Source: an uncultured Neomegalonema sp. (lineage in GTDB: Bacteria; Pseudomonadota; Alphaproteobacteria; Rhodobacterales; Rhodobacteraceae). Taken from it: DNA of 35,695 nt. Positions within the stretch are counted from its first letter, which is position 1; each line of letters opens with the position of its first letter. Made by a program: the position numbers and the translations under genes. Of the stretch, positions 32,798 through 35,695 are shown piece after piece. The notes below the pieces were generated by a model. The model was not told the DNA's origin, did no database searches, and worked only from the letters and a program-made list of their open reading frames with translations. Location of the stretch: contig CALGNO010000216.1 of the NCBI GenBank assembly GCA_937958625.1, positions 1 through 35,695 of the forward strand, in the 5' to 3' direction.

Positions 32798-34738
32798 ATG
32801 ACCGACATCACCATCACCCTGCCCGACGGAGCCAGCCGTGCCTATCCGTCCGGGACCACGGGAGGCGAGGTCGCGGCGGACATCTCGAAATCGCTGTCGA
32901 AAAAGGCGTTTGCCGTCAAGGTCGATGGCCAGCTCGACGACCTGTCGCGTCCGCTGACCAGCGACCACCAGCTCGCCATCGTCACCGACCGGGACGAAGC
33001 CGAGGCGCTGGAACTCATTCGCCACGACTGCGCCCACATCATGGCCCGCGCGGTGCAGGAAATCTGGCCTGACACCAAAGTCACCATCGGCCCGGTGATC
33101 GAGAACGGCTTCTATTACGACTTCGACCGCGAGGAGCCGTTTTCCTCCGAAGATCTGGAGAAAATCGAGGCCAAGATGCGCGAGATCATCGCGCTGAAAG
33201 ACCCGGTTTCAACCGCCGTCTGGGACCGCGCGAAGGCCATGGCTTATTACCAAAACAACGGCGAGCCTTACAAAGTCGAGCTGATCGAGGGCATCCCCGG
33301 CGACGAGCCCCTGCGCATGTATTGGCACGGGTACTGGCAGGATCTCTGCCGTGGTCCGCATCTCGCACATACCGGACAAGTGCCCGCCGATGGCTTCAAA
33401 CTGACCGGGGTGGCCGGGGCCTATTGGCGCGGGGACAGCAACAACAAGATGCTGCAACGCATCTACGGCGTTGCCTTCCGCACCAAGAAAGACCTCGACG
33501 CCTATCTGCATATGCGCGCGGAGGCCGAAAAACGCGATCACCGCAAGCTGGGCAAGGCTTTGGAGCTGTTCCATTTTCAGGACGAAGCGCCCGGCATGGT
33601 GTTCTGGCACCCCAATGGCTGGTCGATCTATCGCGCGCTCGAAGACTACATGCGCAAGCGCCTCACCGCCGCCGGGTACAAGGAAATCCGCACGCCTCAG
33701 GTCGTGGACCGCAAGCTGTGGGAAAAATCCGGTCACTGGGACAAGTACCGCGAGAACATGTTCATCACCGAAATCGACGAAGAACATGCCAATGAAAAGC
33801 GCACCAACGCCCTGAAACCCATGAACTGCCCCTGCCATGTGCAGGTGTATAATCAGGGCCTGAAATCGTATCGCGACCTGCCCCTGCGCCTTGCGGAGTT
33901 TGGATCGTGCCACCGCTACGAGCCGTCGGGCGCGCTGCACGGCCTGATGCGGGTGCGCGGTTTCGTGCAGGACGACGCGCATATCTTCTGTACCGAGGAT
34001 CAGATCGAGAGCGAGACCGCCCTCTTCATCGAGTTGCTGTCCAGCATCTATCGCGACCTCGGGTTCGAGAAATTCGACATCAAGTTCTCCACCCGCCCCG
34101 AAGTCCGCGTCGGTTCGGACGAGGTATGGGACAAGGCGGAGGCCGCGCTGGAAGCGGCGGTCAAGCGGGTGACCGATGATTACGAGATCGACCCCGGCGA
34201 GGGCGCGTTCTATGGCCCGAAACTCGATTTCAAGCTGACCGACTCCATCGGGCGTGAATGGCAATGCGGCACGCTGCAAGCCGATTTCAACCTGCCCGAG
34301 CGGCTGGACGCGGAGTTCGTCAACGAAGCGGGCGACAAGGTACGCCCGGTGATGATGCACCGGGCCATCCTCGGGTCGTTTGAGCGGTTCATCGGCATCC
34401 TGATCGAAAACACCGCCGCCCGCTTCCCGCTGTGGCTCTCGCCCCGGCAAGTGGTCGTCACCACTATCGTCTCGGACGCGGACGAATACGCCGAAGGCGT
34501 GGTCAAGGCCCTGCAAACCGTCGGCCTGCGCGCCGAGGCCGACCTGCGCAATGAAAAGATCAACTACAAGGTCCGCGAACACTCCGACCAAGCCGTGCCC
34601 TACATCCTCGCCGTGGGCCGCAAGGAAGTGGACGAGCACACTGTATCTGTCCGCAAACTCGGCGAAAAAGGCCAGAAGGTGATGAGGTTAGACGAGGCGA
34701 TCGAGATGCTAAAGGACGAAGCGGAGATGCCGGGGTGA
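32798..34738 (+). CDS. thrS: Threonyl-tRNA synthetase
   Basis: A 646-residue class II synthetase that charges tRNA-Thr. Domains in order: TGS (about 1-62), editing domain with HDCAH (about 76-80) and the later conserved Cys/His, catalytic core with MNCPCHV (zinc Cys, about 344-350), [16 protein letters not shown] and [12 protein letters not shown] (motif 2 region), and motif 3 [18 protein letters not shown] (about 538-555). A C-terminal anticodon-binding domain ends the protein. ATG 32798 follows AGGA; the frame is open upstream. It is the last typical chromosomal gene before composition changes. Confidence 0.98.
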   Translation: MTDITITLPDGASRAYPSGTTGGEVAADISKSLSKKAFAVKVDGQLDDLSRPLTSDHQLAIVTDRDEAEALELIRHDCAHIMARAVQEIWPDTKVTIGPVIENGFYYDFDREEPFSSEDLEKIEAKMREIIALKDPVSTAVWDRAKAMAYYQNNGEPYKVELIEGIPGDEPLRMYWHGYWQDLCRGPHLAHTGQVPADGFKLTGVAGAYWRGDSNNKMLQRIYGVAFRTKKDLDAYLHMRAEAEKRDHRKLGKALELFHFQDEAPGMVFWHPNGWSIYRALEDYMRKRLTAAGYKEIRTPQVVDRKLWEKSGHWDKYRENMFITEIDEEHANEKRTNALKPMNCPCHVQVYNQGLKSYRDLPLRLAEFGSCHRYEPSGALHGLMRVRGFVQDDAHIFCTEDQIESETALFIELLSSIYRDLGFEKFDIKFSTRPEVRVGSDEVWDKAEAALEAAVKRVTDDYEIDPGEGAFYGPKLDFKLTDSIGREWQCGTLQADFNLPERLDAEFVNEAGDKVRPVMMHRAILGSFERFIGILIENTAARFPLWLSPRQVVVTTIVSDADEYAEGVVKALQTVGLRAEADLRNEKINYKVREHSDQAVPYILAVGRKEVDEHTVSVRKLGEKGQKVMRLDEAIEMLKDEAEMPG

Positions 34739-34807
34739 GACGCGGTCTGCGCTTGTATATTTTTTATACTGCAACTAATAATAGAGAAAATTTCAAGAGG
34801 TCTGTGG

Positions 34808-35323
34808 ATGATATTTTCTTTTCTCTTGGGTGTCTTCGGAAGCATTATTGCTTCAATGATTTTTTTGGCTGCGCTTCGATCGTTCAGACCAAAATTAGAA
34901 ATTTCGAATGTCATCGCTAGAAATAAAAGTGATGGCGTCAAAAAATTCACTATTAAAATTTTAAACAAAGGAAAGCGGAGCGTTGTCGATCTTCGATTCG
35001 AGCTATTGTTGATGACAAAACAAAGCATTAAAGGAGGAGAGCTACGAAAAGCAACCGTAATTCCTTTGGCAAAGAATCATGCCTTTATCTTATACGGATT
35101 TTCTCATGGAGATAGAGAATTCCGCTACGCACGTAGAATAAATATATCTGATGACTTAGACAAAACTTGGCGTACCGATGATCAGCAGTATCTTCTTTTC
35201 AGGGTTTATGCTCATGATGAAGTTTCTGGACTGGCAAAACTTTTTGAGACAGAGTTCAGAACGAAGAGAAATTCGATTGAAGATGGTATATTTACTGGCG
35301 GAGACACCTTTGAAGTTACTTGA
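34808..35323 (+). CDS. Unrecognised membrane-anchored protein in AT-rich segment
   Basis: A 171-residue protein I do not recognise. Residues 1-24 form one hydrophobic anchor (MIFSFLLGVFGSIIASMIF). The remainder is soluble and rich in beta-type alternation; FTIKILNKGKRSVVDLRFELLL (about 47-68, opening half quoted: FTIKILNKGKRS) looks like an Ig-like strand pair with the Asn-Lys-Gly turn, as in many CARDB-like domains, but this is only a pattern impression. ATG 34808 has GAGG seven bases ahead. Codons are AT-rich (two 60-base stretches counted by hand gave about 40% and 28% GC), unlike thrS next door. Likely acquired horizontally, possibly together with the next small gene. Confidence 0.65.
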   Translation: MIFSFLLGVFGSIIASMIFLAALRSFRPKLEISNVIARNKSDGVKKFTIKILNKGKRSVVDLRFELLLMTKQSIKGGELRKATVIPLAKNHAFILYGFSHGDREFRYARRINISDDLDKTWRTDDQQYLLFRVYAHDEVSGLAKLFETEFRTKRNSIEDGIFTGGDTFEVT

Positions 35324-35350
35324 ACTGGATATCCAAAGGAGACCAGCGTA

Positions 35351-35533
35351 ATGGAAATTATTTTAGCTCTGTTCGGACTGTGGGTGATTCTGATTTGGCT
35401 CCCGATTAAGGGAATTTCGCTTTTTGGTGGAACTAAGGGGAGCAACGATTGCTGCTCAAATCCAGACATTCGGGATTCGAGTAGTCCAAGTTATTCAAGC
35501 AAGTGCCGAAATTGCGGATGCGACTTTCCATAG
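35351..35533 (+). CDS. Unrecognised 60-residue membrane protein with Cys motifs
   Basis: A 60-residue protein with a strong ribosome site (AAAGGAG, ten bases before ATG 35351), which argues that it is real. Residues 3-20 form a transmembrane segment (ALFGLWVILIWLPIKGISLF region). The C-terminal half carries CC (about 34-35) and CRNCGC (about 52-57), a possible zinc-ribbon knuckle as in short zinc-ribbon membrane proteins. It follows the preceding gene by 27 bases on the same strand and may be co-transcribed. It is AT-rich like its neighbour. No function can be given. It ends 22 bases before the likely IS boundary. Confidence 0.6.
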   Translation: MEIILALFGLWVILIWLPIKGISLFGGTKGSNDCCSNPDIRDSSSPSYSSKCRNCGCDFP

Positions 35534-35555
35534 AAGAGCAACGCACACCAGTCCC

Positions 35556-35695
35556 TGGAGTGCGCCCCTGAGGCTGGACAAGATCACGCGGCGTTTTTGA
35601 CAGTCACCGGGCGGTTGATCATTTCGAATTGCGCAGGGCTGAGATAGCCAAGCGCAGAGTGCAGTCGTTTCGTGTTGTAGATATCCTCGATGAAG
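35556..35695 (-). mobile_element. IS3-family insertion sequence, one end (element cut by window edge)
   Basis: The transposase C-terminus lies next to a plausible terminal inverted repeat. TGGAGTGCGCCCCTGAGGC starts at 35556, begins with TG as IS3-family ends do and resembles the remembered IS150 end. The boundary is an estimate, because the other end and the target duplication are outside the window. Confidence 0.7.
35584..35695 (-). CDS. IS3-family transposase OrfB, C-terminal fragment (5' part outside window)
   Basis: The last 36 residues are visible: [20 protein letters not shown] is the usual C-terminal signature of the DDE integrase-type OrfB of IS3 elements (IS150-like group), followed by about 12 residues and TGA at 35586-35584. 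The catalytic DDE residues lie outside the window, so whether it is intact is unknown. Confidence 0.88.
   Translation of the reverse strand, partial: FIEDIYNTKRLHSALGYLSPAQFEMINRPVTVKNAA

Noticed and set aside
33209..34639. Long open frame opposite thrS
   Set aside because: Antisense shadow; thrS is complete with all synthetase motifs.

Overview
The window looks like a chromosomal segment of a high-GC alphaproteobacterium, most likely of the Rhodobacterales type. Three things suggest this: the block rne / amidase / mrcA / prfB, an RNase E with a long charged insertion in its S1 domain and a C-terminus ending in Gly-Trp-Trp, and the fused-frame RF2. This is judged from gene content and remembered family sequences; no search was run. 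Almost all of the window is single-copy chromosomal genes. Only the last kilobase looks accessory.

Layout. 1-1554 (minus, cut by the left edge) is a dimethylglycine/sarcosine dehydrogenase-like flavoprotein, divergent from a YetF-like membrane protein (1664-2182). A HTH-cupin regulator (2190-2768, minus) is divergent from a four-gene run, 2967-6131: a His-rich DUF2796 protein, an ABC ATPase, an FtsX-like permease and a DUF3299 lipoprotein-sized exported protein. This resembles the Vibrio ZrgA-type zinc system. A TPR protein (minus) and an SDR-type NAD-binding protein (plus) follow, then a terminator and a palindromic repeat. Next is a cell-envelope/RNA block: prfB (minus), a PhyH dioxygenase (plus), mrcA and amidase (minus), then a ~630-base divergent leader and rne (plus) with a strong terminator.

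18796-26451 is metabolic: an FMN alpha-hydroxy-acid dehydrogenase convergent with an AruI-like thiamine-diphosphate decarboxylase (their 3' ends overlap), a stand-alone Lrp/AsnC ligand-binding domain, a RutR-like TetR regulator, a PLP aminotransferase, an M48 protease with TPRs and a DsbA-like thioredoxin-fold protein. accB-accC (fatty-acid synthesis) are translationally coupled. A TadG-like von Willebrand protein sits between accC and aat. DUF2237, creatinase (minus) and thrS (plus) follow. Creatinase makes sarcosine, the kind of substrate used by the flavoprotein at the left edge.

After thrS the base composition falls sharply to AT-rich. Two unrecognised small genes (a membrane-anchored protein and a 60-residue Cys-containing protein) lie between thrS and the end of an IS3-family element cut by the right edge. 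I regard this as a small acquired segment. I did not find a CRISPR array, tRNA, rRNA, phage or convincing defence system. The best candidates for under-described biology are the DUF2796/ABC/FtsX/DUF3299 operon and the AT-rich segment at the right end.
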